Shown piece by piece: positions 20,415 to 28,167 of a stretch of DNA of 64,000 nt. Positions within the stretch are counted from its first letter, which is position 1; every line of letters starts with the position of its first letter. The stretch is from Novosphingobium organovorum (GTDB lineage: Bacteria; Pseudomonadota; Alphaproteobacteria; Sphingomonadales; Sphingomonadaceae). The notes under the pieces are model-generated. The model worked only from the letters and a program-made list of their open reading frames with translations, was not told the DNA's origin and ran no database searches. The DNA lies in contig NZ_JALHLF010000001.1 in assembly GCF_022832435.1 (NCBI RefSeq), forward strand, positions 39,020 to 103,019. Reading direction: 5' to 3'. A program made the translations under genes and the position numbers.

Positions 20415-20888
20415 TCACAGGTTCTGCGCGCCCCACAGCCGGTCCTGTTCGACAAAGCCCTTGTGCCCTGCGACCTCGAAAGCGCACCAGCCCTTGTCGC
20501 ATTCGCCGAGCAGGCCCACCACACCCGGTTCCACCTTCCACAGCACGGGGGAGCCGCTGGCGCCCGCCTGATGCATCTCGACCAGACCGTCGGCGCGCAC
20601 CATCGCGCCGCGCTGGCGCGAGAGCAGAACGTCCCGAATCCACCCGCGCGCACCGTCGGGGTCCTCGACCTGACGCCAGGGGCCTTCGCGGCGAAGGACC
20701 TTCACCGGCAGGTGGAGCCGCCGATAGACCCAGTCGATCCGGAAGGTGTTGCCCGGCCCTACGCGCATGTTGGCAACGTCGGTATCGATCGACGCCCAGT
20801 AAGGAACCTTGTCCTCGTCGGCCGAGAACGCCGGAGATCCGATGAGCGCCAGGCCAAGGGCCGCCGCAAGGAAGTATCTGCACCGCAT
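20415..20888 (-). CDS. Exported SH3-like domain protein
   Basis: This 157-residue protein has an N-terminal signal peptide (MRCRYFLAAALGLALIGSPAFSA) and then bacterial SH3-like repeats: NMRVGPGNTFRIDWVYRR with GPWRQVEDPDGARGWI, and a second half VEMHQAGASGSPVLWKVEPGVVGLLGEC with WCAFEVAGHKGFV. Such domains (SH3_4/DUF1058 type) are thought to bind cell-wall or protein ligands in the periplasm. It is divergent from the 2-hydroxyacid dehydrogenase gene 83 bases away; this pairing is familiar in sphingomonads. Confidence 0.85.
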   Translation of the reverse strand: MRCRYFLAAALGLALIGSPAFSADEDKVPYWASIDTDVANMRVGPGNTFRIDWVYRRLHLPVKVLRREGPWRQVEDPDGARGWIRDVLLSRQRGAMVRADGLVEMHQAGASGSPVLWKVEPGVVGLLGECDKGWCAFEVAGHKGFVEQDRLWGAQNL

Positions 20889-20971
20889 GGTGCGCGGTTT
20901 ACCGCTGCAAGGCCCCTCCCATCAAGACGTCTTGACCGCGAGCCTGTGGACGGCGATAGCCCTAAGACGCC

Positions 20972-21985
20972 ATGTCCAACACGAACGCTTCCACTCAGGA
21001 TCGCCCGGACCGCGTCCGCCCGCGCGTCGTCGTGACCCGGCGCCTGCCCGCTGGCGTCGAAAGCCGCATGAGCGAGCTGTTCGACACCGTGTTCAACCCG
21101 AGCGACACTCCGATGAGCCGCGAGGCGCTCCGCGCCGCGCTGGCGGCCTGCGACGTGCTGGTCCCCACGGTGACCGACACGATCGATCGCGACCTGCTTG
21201 AAAGCGCGGGACAACGTCTTGGTCTCATCGCCAATTTCGGCGCCGGGACCGAGCATATCGACCTGCGGGCCGCGCGTGAGCGGCATATCCTGGTGACCAA
21301 CACGCCGGGCGTGTTCACCGACGATACCGCCGACCTCGCCTTCGCGCTGCTGATCCTGGCCATGCGCCGCTTCGTGCCCGGCGCCCGCGCGCTTCTCGAT
21401 GGCGCCTGGCAAGGCTGGGCGCCGACCGCGATGCTCGGGCAGAGCCTGGCGGGCAAGACGCTGGCGATCGTGGGGATGGGGCGAATCGGGCAGGCCGTCG
21501 CACACCGCGCGCGCGCGTTCGGGATGCGCGTCCATTACCACAACCGCCATCGCCTGCCGCAAGCGCTCGAGAACATCCTCTCGGCGCATTACGAGCCCGA
21601 TCTGGAGCGGCTGTTCGCGACCGCCGACGCGCTTACCTTGCATTGCCCACTGGCCGCCTCCACGCGCCATCTGGTGAACGCTGAACGTCTTGCGCTGATG
21701 AAGCCGAGCGCGTGCATCATCAACACCGGACGCGGCGATCTGGTGGACGAGGAGGCGCTGGTCGCCGCGCTCGAGACCGGGCGGATCGCAGGCGCCGGGC
21801 TCGACGTCTTCGCGCACGAACCGAACATCGACCCGCGCCTTCTCGCCGCACCCAACCTCGTCGCCCTGCCCCACCTTGGCAGCGCGACTTTCGAGGGGCG
21901 CGAGACCGCGGGCGAAAAGATCATCGCGAACATCCGCTTCTGGGCCGATGGCCACCGCCCGCCCGATCAGGTCCTGCCCGAATAG
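20972..21985 (+). CDS. D-isomer-specific 2-hydroxyacid dehydrogenase (glyoxylate/hydroxypyruvate reductase-like)
   Basis: This 337-residue NAD(P)-dependent oxidoreductase reduces a 2-oxoacid, probably glyoxylate or hydroxypyruvate. The Rossmann motif is GMGRIGQAVA (168-177). The catalytic residues are R254 in NTGRGDLVDE, E283 in AHEPNID and H301 in LPHLGSAT. The first 16 residues are polar and may be shorter in vivo. The exact substrate cannot be told from these motifs. Confidence 0.92.
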   Translation: MSNTNASTQDRPDRVRPRVVVTRRLPAGVESRMSELFDTVFNPSDTPMSREALRAALAACDVLVPTVTDTIDRDLLESAGQRLGLIANFGAGTEHIDLRAARERHILVTNTPGVFTDDTADLAFALLILAMRRFVPGARALLDGAWQGWAPTAMLGQSLAGKTLAIVGMGRIGQAVAHRARAFGMRVHYHNRHRLPQALENILSAHYEPDLERLFATADALTLHCPLAASTRHLVNAERLALMKPSACIINTGRGDLVDEEALVAALETGRIAGAGLDVFAHEPNIDPRLLAAPNLVALPHLGSATFEGRETAGEKIIANIRFWADGHRPPDQVLPE

Positions 21986-22151
21986 CACTGGCCCGGACGC
22001 GCGCCCCGGCATCGCCGAACCCGAGCCTGTGGCCGGTCCGATCCACCTGCGATGGCTTACGAAACCATCCAAACGCTTGTCTTTAAGCATTTTCGTGTTC
22101 TAACCCTCGCCTGCGGTTAAGAATTACCCTGGCGGGAGTGGAACGTTCGCG

Positions 22152-23474
22152 ATGTCTAGCTGGTTTGGCCCGGTCCTGCGGCGCCCTCTTCGAACCTCTT
22201 TGGCGGTGCTTTTTATGGCGCTGGCGGCGATGGCCAGCCCGGCCTTCGCGCAGGACGGTGCGCTCGACCTGTCCGACGGGGGCGACACCGCCTGGGTGCT
22301 CGGCGCGACGTTGCTCGGTTTTCTCGCGACACTGCCCGGCCTCGTGCTGTTCACGCTGCCGCAGGCGCGCGGGCGCAACTACGCGACCTATCTCTATCAG
22401 TGCGGCGCGGTGGCGCTGCTGGCGTGCCTGCTGTGGATCGTAACCGGCTATACCCTCGCCTTCGGCACGGTCACGCATGGCTGGCTGGGCAGCGGTAACG
22501 CCTGGATGCTGATCGAGCTTGGCAATCTGCGCGCCGGGACCGGACTGCCCGAAAGCGCTTTCGTGCTGTGCGAGATGGCCTGCGCCGCGCTGGCTCCGAC
22601 GCTTGTCGTGGGCGCGCTCATCGGACGCGCGAACACCGCCTGGCTGCTGGTGTTCACCGGGTTGTGGTCACTCGTGGTCTACGCCCCGATCGCCCACTGG
22701 GTCTGGGGCGGAGGCTGGCTGGCCGCATCGGTCAGGGTCGAGGACTGGGGCGGGGGAATCGTGATCGAGACCACCGCCGGGCTCACCGCGCTCACGCTCG
22801 CCGCGATCATCGGCCCACGCCGCCAGCCGACGGCGGCCCCGGTGCCGCTCGGCGCGCTGCTCTCGCTGCTTGGCGCCTTCTTCTTCCTGATCGGGCGCAC
22901 CGCGCAAGGTGGCGCCCTCGCCCTCACCGCCAACGACGATGCGGCCGCGGCGATGATCGCGACCTTCGCGGCGGCGGCGAGCGGTGGCCTTACCTGCGTG
23001 CTCCTTGGCCATTGGGGGCCGCGCGGGTCGGGGCTGTTCCAACTGGGGCGCGGCATGATCGCGGGTCTTGCCGCCATCGCGCCCGCAGCGGGCCTGATAT
23101 CGCCCGGCGCGGCGATCGTGCTGGGCATTCTCGGCGCGCTCGCCGCGCGCGCGGCGGCGGGCATCCGGCGCAGCGGCACGATCGACGATGCGGGCGATGT
23201 CTTTGCGCTCTTTGCCACGGGTGGCATCGTCGGCACGCTGGCGCTCGGCCTGTTGCTCTCACCCGCGCTTGGCGGCGTGGGCTACGCCGCGCGCACGACG
23301 ATGACCGGCCAGGTCCTCGCCCAGGCCATCGGTCTTGCCGTCTGCGGTGTCTGGACGCTGTTCGGCACGGTCGTGCTGGCGACGATGACCTCGCTCGTCC
23401 TGCCCATGCGCGTTTCGCTCGAACGCGAGCAGGCCGGGCTCGATGCGCTGTCCGATCCCGGCCCGCAGGGCTGA
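22152..23474 (+). CDS. Divergent Amt/Mep-family membrane protein lacking both twin histidines
   Basis: This 440-residue protein has a probable signal peptide (to about residue 33) and about 11 membrane helices, as in AmtB ammonium channels. The Amt core is clear: YAPIAHWVWGGGWLA (W185 aligning with AmtB W148) and EDWGGGIVIETTAG (D198 aligning with D160). The two pore histidines are replaced: E206 at the H168 position and F354 at the H318 position (DDAGDVFALFATGG). Phe-gate residues also look changed. Fungal Mep1-type proteins have Glu at the first site, but loss of the second is unusual. It may conduct something else or sense ammonium. No glnK gene adjoins it. Confidence 0.8.
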   Translation: MSSWFGPVLRRPLRTSLAVLFMALAAMASPAFAQDGALDLSDGGDTAWVLGATLLGFLATLPGLVLFTLPQARGRNYATYLYQCGAVALLACLLWIVTGYTLAFGTVTHGWLGSGNAWMLIELGNLRAGTGLPESAFVLCEMACAALAPTLVVGALIGRANTAWLLVFTGLWSLVVYAPIAHWVWGGGWLAASVRVEDWGGGIVIETTAGLTALTLAAIIGPRRQPTAAPVPLGALLSLLGAFFFLIGRTAQGGALALTANDDAAAAMIATFAAAASGGLTCVLLGHWGPRGSGLFQLGRGMIAGLAAIAPAAGLISPGAAIVLGILGALAARAAAGIRRSGTIDDAGDVFALFATGGIVGTLALGLLLSPALGGVGYAARTTMTGQVLAQAIGLAVCGVWTLFGTVVLATMTSLVLPMRVSLEREQAGLDALSDPGPQG

Positions 23475-23510
23475 ACCTTTGCTCCCGCGCGCGTTGCGCC
23501 GCGGCCATAG

Positions 23511-23565
23511 AAAAAGGCCCCGCTGGACGATCGCCTCAGGTGGGCGCGTCCGGCCGGGCCTTTTT
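23511..23565. terminator. Bidirectional intrinsic terminator
   Basis: An AAAAAGGCCC left arm (23511-23520) pairs with GGGCCTTTTT on the right (23556-23565), with an inner GGACG/CGTCC pairing. It lies between the converging Amt-like and nitronate monooxygenase-like genes and has T tracts for both directions. Confidence 0.8.
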
Positions 23566-23593
23566 CGTTTTCGGGGCTCACGCCTTGCGGCGA

Positions 23594-25000
23594 TCAGTCG
23601 CCGGTCAGGATGCGATCGACCAGTTCCTTCACCGTCGGCGTGAAGCCGTTCGAGTAGAACGGGTCCCGCTTGAAGTGATAGGCCGCGTGGCCTGCGAACA
23701 TGAGGTTGTCATCCACCGGGCCGCCGTGCGCGATGTCCTGCAACGTCTTCTGGATGCAGAAGCTGCGCGGATCGGCGAGCCGGCCGGTGGTGTAGTCGTC
23801 ATGGTCCTTCCACGAGGAGAACCCGCAGTGCGACAGGCAACCCATGCAGTCCGCCTGGTCCTTGCGGATCATGTCGCGCTCGGTCGGCGTGACGAAGACG
23901 ATCGTGTCGTCGGGCGTGCGCAGGCCATCGGTAAAGCCTTCGTAGGACCAGCCGCGCGCGCGCTCGAGGTCCTTGGGCGTTACCCAGAAGTTCTTGCCCT
24001 TGACGCCCACGTCGAGCTTCACGGTATGCTCGCCCGCTTCGACCTTCGAATAGGGAATCTGGCGGTCCGAGCGCGCCTCGAGGCTGCGCAGGAAAGGGTT
24101 GCGCACGGCCGAGGAGTAGAACCCCGTCGGCGAGAAACGGTGCAGCAGCACGTCGCCCGGTTCCAGATCGCGCAGCGCGTCCTTCCACGCCTGCGGGATC
24201 GGACTTTCCTTGGTGAGCAGCGGACGCGTGCCGTACTGGAAGGCGATCGAACCCAGTTCGGGGTTGTCGATCCAGTCTTCCCAGTCGCGCAGGTACCACA
24301 CGCCGCCGGCCATCACGATCGGCACCTCGTCCGAGATGCCTTCCTTGCGCATCACGTCGCGCAGCGCCTTGACGCGCGGAAACGGATCTTCGGGCTTGAG
24401 CGGGTCTTCCGCGTTCGACAGGCCATTGTGGCCGCCAGCCAGCCAGGGGTCCTCGTAGACCACCGCAGCCATGAGATCCGACACCTTGTGGTAGGCCCGC
24501 TTCCACAGCGCGCGGAAGGCGCGGCCCGAACTGACGATCGGCAGGTAGCTGACGTTGAAACGCGCCGCGATCTCGGACAGCTTGTAGGGCATGCCCGCGC
24601 CGCAGGTAACGCCCGTCACCATGCCACGCGTCTTGTCCAGCACGCCTTCAAGCACCTGCTGCGCGCCGCCCATTTCCCACAGCACGTTGATGTTGATCGC
24701 GCCCTTGCCGCTGGCGATGTCGTAGGCGCGGCGCACCTGCTCGACCGCGCCGTCGATGGCGTAGCGGATCAGTTCCTCGTGGCGCTCCTTGCGCGTGAGC
24801 GCGTTGTAGACCTGCGGTACGATCTTGCCTTCAGCATCGTAGCTGTCGGCGTTGACCGCGCTGACCGTGCCGATGCCGCCCGCCGCGGCCCATGCACCCG
24901 AACTCATATGATTGGTCGCCGAAACGCCCTTGCCGCCTTCGATAAGCGGCCAGACTTCGCGTCCACCATAGTTAATCGGCTTTAAACCCTTGAAACCCAT
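23594..25000 (-). CDS. Nitronate monooxygenase-like FMN oxidoreductase with C-terminal Cys cluster
   Basis: This 468-residue protein has the TIM-barrel features of the nitronate monooxygenase/2-nitropropane dioxygenase family: MSSGAWAAAGGIGTVSA near the N-terminus, TGVTCGAGMP, and the phosphate-binding IVMAGGVWYLRD at about 228-240. It is longer than the usual 320-380-residue enzyme. The extra C-terminal part holds C385, C388, C392 and C415 (CMGCLSHC, then C22 residues later), a spacing that could bind an iron-sulfur cluster. Function is inferred as an FMN-dependent oxidoreductase; the substrate is unknown. Confidence 0.82.
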   Translation of the reverse strand: MGFKGLKPINYGGREVWPLIEGGKGVSATNHMSSGAWAAAGGIGTVSAVNADSYDAEGKIVPQVYNALTRKERHEELIRYAIDGAVEQVRRAYDIASGKGAININVLWEMGGAQQVLEGVLDKTRGMVTGVTCGAGMPYKLSEIAARFNVSYLPIVSSGRAFRALWKRAYHKVSDLMAAVVYEDPWLAGGHNGLSNAEDPLKPEDPFPRVKALRDVMRKEGISDEVPIVMAGGVWYLRDWEDWIDNPELGSIAFQYGTRPLLTKESPIPQAWKDALRDLEPGDVLLHRFSPTGFYSSAVRNPFLRSLEARSDRQIPYSKVEAGEHTVKLDVGVKGKNFWVTPKDLERARGWSYEGFTDGLRTPDDTIVFVTPTERDMIRKDQADCMGCLSHCGFSSWKDHDDYTTGRLADPRSFCIQKTLQDIAHGGPVDDNLMFAGHAAYHFKRDPFYSNGFTPTVKELVDRILTGD

Positions 25001-25110
25001 CGTAACTCTTGTCTTTCCCCCTCGGCGCCAAATTCCCGACTTAAGAACCCGGCCATGGCATTCAACGCCTGTGAATGGAATTTTTCCGCCCGAACCCGCT
25101 AGCCCAGTCT

Positions 25111-25878
25111 TTATGTTTCTTCCGCCCTGCTCGCCATACGGCAGGGTACGATGTCCTGAGGCCGGGCCCTTGCCCCCGTGGCCTCGAACTGAGCGTAGTA
25201 ACCTTGCAACGCGGGCTTACGAACAAATTGGCTCAAACGGAAGCCTAGCGCTGAAAATTCGCAAAACAGCAACGCGGGCGGGATGCCGTGCGTGTCGCTT
25301 GCGCGATCCGCATCGACCACGATAACCTTGCCACCCTCGCGCAGCGCCGGCCGCAATCGCCACAGGAACGCATAAGGCTCATCCACTTCATGGTACACGT
25401 GGGCAAGGAAAATGCGATCGAAACTGCCTTGCGGCAAGCGCGGATCGTCGGAAGCCCCCAGCTTGATCGCAGTGTTCTGGAGGTTTTCACGCTCAACCCG
25501 AAGGCCCAGCCGCTCGACCACCTCGGGCACGACATCCTCCCCCAGGACACGCCCCCTGGGGCCGACGCGCCGGGCCAGGCGCACCGTATAGTACCCTGCC
25601 CCCGCACCGAGGTCCGCCACCGTCATGCCCGAACGCACGTCGGCAAGGTCCATGACCAGCGTGGCTTCCTGCGCCTGGTCGCGCTGGTCCTCGGCCGCGT
25701 AGTCAGTCGGCCCGCCGCGCGAGACGGGGCGGTCGGCCCGAGGGAAGGCCCGCGCACTGGCCGGACGATCCCGATTCGCATCGTCGTGCAGCGTGCACCC
25801 CCCCGCCGCCAGGAGAAGCGCCGAACCGACCAGCGGTAGCCAGCGCGAACGCCTCCCGCCTGCAGCAGCCCCGTTCAA
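25111..25878 (-). CDS. Lipoprotein with class I SAM methyltransferase domain
   Basis: The N-terminus has a basic region, a hydrophobic stretch and a lipobox ending AAGGC (about residue 28), so the 255-residue protein is probably lipidated and exported. From about residue 75 it is a Rossmann-type methyltransferase: motif I DLGAGAGYYTVRLA, then the acidic strand GRVLGEDVVPE and FDRIFLAHVYHEV. SAM is not known to be abundant outside the cytoplasm, so activity is puzzling; families of this kind exist in proteobacteria with no proven role. It starts 5 bases after the prfB stop on the same strand, so the two may be co-transcribed. Confidence 0.82.
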   Translation of the reverse strand: MNGAAAGGRRSRWLPLVGSALLLAAGGCTLHDDANRDRPASARAFPRADRPVSRGGPTDYAAEDQRDQAQEATLVMDLADVRSGMTVADLGAGAGYYTVRLARRVGPRGRVLGEDVVPEVVERLGLRVERENLQNTAIKLGASDDPRLPQGSFDRIFLAHVYHEVDEPYAFLWRLRPALREGGKVIVVDADRASDTHGIPPALLFCEFSALGFRLSQFVRKPALQGYYAQFEATGARARPQDIVPCRMASRAEET

Positions 25879-25883
25879 AACGA

Positions 25884-27011
25884 TCAGTCCACGTCCTCGA
25901 TTTCGACCTTTTCGCCCGTCACGCGCTGCGAGAGTGCCGCGGCCATGAACGGATCGAGCTCGCCGTCGAGCACGTCGTCGGGCGAGGTCGAGACCACGCC
26001 GGTGCGCAAGTCCTTGACCTGCTGGTAGGGCTGAAGAACGTAGGAGCGAATCTGGTGGCCCCAGCCGATGTCGCTCTTGCTCGCGTGCTCGGCGCTGGCG
26101 GCTTCCTCGCGCTTGCGCATTTCTTCCTCGAACAGGCGCGACTTGAGCATGCCCATCGCGATTTCACGGTTCTTGTGCTGCGAACGGTCGATCTGACTGG
26201 CCACCACGATGCCCGAGGGCTGGTGGGTGATGCGCACGGCCGAGTCCGTCGTGTTGACGTGCTGGCCGCCCGCACCCGAGGCGCGGTAGGTATCGATGCG
26301 CAGATCGGCGGGGTTGATCTCGATCTCGAAGCTGTCGTCGATCACCGGGTAGACCCAGACCGAGGAGAAGCTGGTGTGACGCCGCGCCGAGCTGTCGTAG
26401 GGGCTGATGCGGACCAGACGGTGGACACCGCTTTCGGTCTTGGCCCAGCCGTAGGCGTTCTCGCCCTTGAGCAGCAGCGTGCAGCTTTTGATGCCCGCCG
26501 CTTCGCCCGCGTGGTATTCGACCAGCTCGACCTTGAAGCCCTTGCGCTCACCCCAGCGCATGTACATGCGCTGCAGCATCTCGGCCCAGTCCTGGCTTTC
26601 CGTGCCGCCCGCACCAGCGTGGACTTCAAGATAGGTGTCGTTGGCGTCGGCTTCCCCCGAAAGCAGCGCCTGGACCTTGTCGCGATCGGCGCGTTCGGCA
26701 AGCGCGGCAAGCGCGGCAAGACCTTCGTTGATGGTCTCCTCGTCGCTTTCCATCTCCCCCAGTTCGACGAATTCGACCGCGTCGTTCATCTCGGCCGTGA
26801 TCTGGTTGACCGCGCCGATCGACGCCTCGAGCCGCCGACGTTCGCGCATGACCGCTTCGGCTTCCTTGGGCTTGTCCCACAGCGTGGGGTCCTCGACGCG
26901 GGCGTTCAGCTCGTCGAATCGGCGCAGGGCACGATCCCAGTCGAGCGACTTGCGCACGAGCGCGAGCGCCTTTTCGATGCGGTCAATATGGGCCTGCCCC
27001 TCGGCACGCAT
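25884..27011 (-). CDS. prfB: Peptide chain release factor 2
   Basis: RF2 ends translation at UGA and UAA. The 375-residue protein has the GGQ motif at 248-250 (GAGGQHVNTTDSAVR), whose glutamine reaches the peptidyl-transferase centre. The stop-codon recognition tripeptide, SPF in E. coli, reads SPY at 203-205 here. The reading frame is continuous with no in-frame UGA, so the autoregulatory frameshift of enterobacterial prfB is absent. Confidence 0.97.
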   Translation of the reverse strand: MRAEGQAHIDRIEKALALVRKSLDWDRALRRFDELNARVEDPTLWDKPKEAEAVMRERRRLEASIGAVNQITAEMNDAVEFVELGEMESDEETINEGLAALAALAERADRDKVQALLSGEADANDTYLEVHAGAGGTESQDWAEMLQRMYMRWGERKGFKVELVEYHAGEAAGIKSCTLLLKGENAYGWAKTESGVHRLVRISPYDSSARRHTSFSSVWVYPVIDDSFEIEINPADLRIDTYRASGAGGQHVNTTDSAVRITHQPSGIVVASQIDRSQHKNREIAMGMLKSRLFEEEMRKREEAASAEHASKSDIGWGHQIRSYVLQPYQQVKDLRTGVVSTSPDDVLDGELDPFMAAALSQRVTGEKVEIEDVD

Positions 27012-27243
27012 GGCGGATTACTCCAAAAAACGGCGACGACCCGCCCTTGCCGGACGGGCCTTGCGATGTCGGGTGCCGGCGCACGCAGCGCCCGCTTCAA
27101 ACTGCGCCCCATATCCGGTTATGGGAACAGGGTTCAAGCCCTGTCGCACGCCAGCGCGGCTTGACGCGCAACGCACGCGGTCCGGCGCCGGTCACGGCCC
27201 GGTTCAGGCACGGGTGGGCGCAGACGCGCTGCGCTCGCAAGGG

Positions 27244-27786
27244 TTACTTCTTGCGCAGCGCCTTGACCGCTTCGAGCGCAAGCGTGACGTGATCGCGGTA
27301 ATCGGGATCGGAGTGGACTTCCACGATCTTTCCACTTTGCGCGATGACGTAGCTGACGCGCGCGGTCACCCCATCGGGCACGCCGGGGCGGTTCATCGCC
27401 GCATCGTAGCCCTTGACCACGGCCGGCGAGGCGGTGGCCACCGCGAACTTGTCACGGCATTCCTCGGTCGAGAATTTCTGCAGCGTGGGCAGGTCGTCGG
27501 CCGACATGCCCACCACCGTCGCGCCCAGCCTGGCGAATTCGGGCGTGGCTTCGGCGAAGGCATGCGCCTCGAGCGTGCAGCCTTGCGTGAAGGCCTTGGG
27601 GTAGAAGTAGAGCACGACCGGCCCCTTCTTCAGCGCGGCGGCGAGATCGAAATCCATCACCTTGCCCGCCTTGGCCCCCTTGGTCTTGAACAGCGGCGCC
27701 TTCGCGCCGACCGGCAGGGCCGCATGCGCCGCCAGCGGCAGGGAGGTCAGCCCGAGGGCGGCGAGCGTGAGGAATGTCTTGCGCAT
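27244..27786 (-). CDS. Exported peroxiredoxin (AhpC/TSA, BCP/PrxQ-like)
   Basis: This 180-residue thiol peroxidase has a signal peptide (MRKTFLTLAALGLTSLPLAAHA), so it should act in the periplasm. The peroxidatic Cys is C70 in FTQGCTLEA, a variant of the usual FTPGCT. C110 in STEECRDKF is a possible second cysteine. VVLYFYPKAFT and VVGMSADDLPTLQKF are typical peroxiredoxin strands. The much longer frame upstream of the chosen ATG (27786) is antisense to neighbouring genes and was discarded. Confidence 0.92.
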   Translation of the reverse strand: MRKTFLTLAALGLTSLPLAAHAALPVGAKAPLFKTKGAKAGKVMDFDLAAALKKGPVVLYFYPKAFTQGCTLEAHAFAEATPEFARLGATVVGMSADDLPTLQKFSTEECRDKFAVATASPAVVKGYDAAMNRPGVPDGVTARVSYVIAQSGKIVEVHSDPDYRDHVTLALEAVKALRKK

Positions 27787-27874
27787 GGGCCGCAGTGTTA
27801 CCCGGCACGGCGCGCGTGTCCAGACGGCTTGGAGCGCACACCCGAGAAAAATCTGAAGGGCAAAAGCCGCCGTC

Positions 27875-28005
27875 AAAAGAAAAACCGCCCCGCCGGCCAT
27901 CGCATTGCTTGCGATCCGATCGGAGCGGCCGGTACGACCCGAAGAGTTCCCCGTGCCGAGTAGGAGAGAGAGTGTGTGAGAGAGACCACGGCACGGGATA
28001 CATCG
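27875..28005 (-). ncRNA. Candidate structured small RNA with CU-rich loop and terminator-like 3' end
   Basis: Read on the minus strand, a 9-bp stem (27989-27997 with 27950-27958, CCCGTGCCG/CGGCACGGG) displays a 30-nt loop made almost only of C and U runs (UCUCUCUC...CUCUCUCUCCU), which could pair with purine-rich ribosome-binding sites. Downstream comes a second stem set (27927-27932 with 27893-27898; inner 6-bp hairpin 27899-27904/27910-27915). It ends in a GC-rich arm followed by UUUUUCUUUU (27884-27875), a Rho-independent-terminator-like tail. The element sits in the 381-base gap between the peroxiredoxin and CitE-like genes and ends about 90 bases before the former. Further pairing (AUCGUUU/AAACGAU, 28002-28072) suggests the RNA may begin further upstream. 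No family is recognised and expression is unproven. Confidence 0.4.
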
Positions 28006-28167
28006 TTTTCTTTTCGGACGCCTCGGAGGCTTGGCGTCGACAAGGACTCCTCTAGCACCCGGTTCAAACGATTGCACTGAGACTTTGGAACAATGCCCCG
28101 CCGCCCCGCGCGCTTGACCGAGCCTCCCCCCGGACGCAAGGAAGCGTGCAATCAGGAGATGACCGCC

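Noticed and set aside
20972-21985. Phosphonate/vancomycin-type dehydrogenase role
   Set aside because: Only general 2-hydroxyacid dehydrogenase residues are visible and no resistance genes adjoin.
25884-27011. Programmed +1 frameshift in prfB
   Set aside because: The reading frame is open from the start to the end; no in-frame UGA is present.
28000-28090. tRNA-like GGTTCAAAC stretch near 28061
   Set aside because: No acceptor stem, anticodon arm or T-arm closing pairs can be formed around it.
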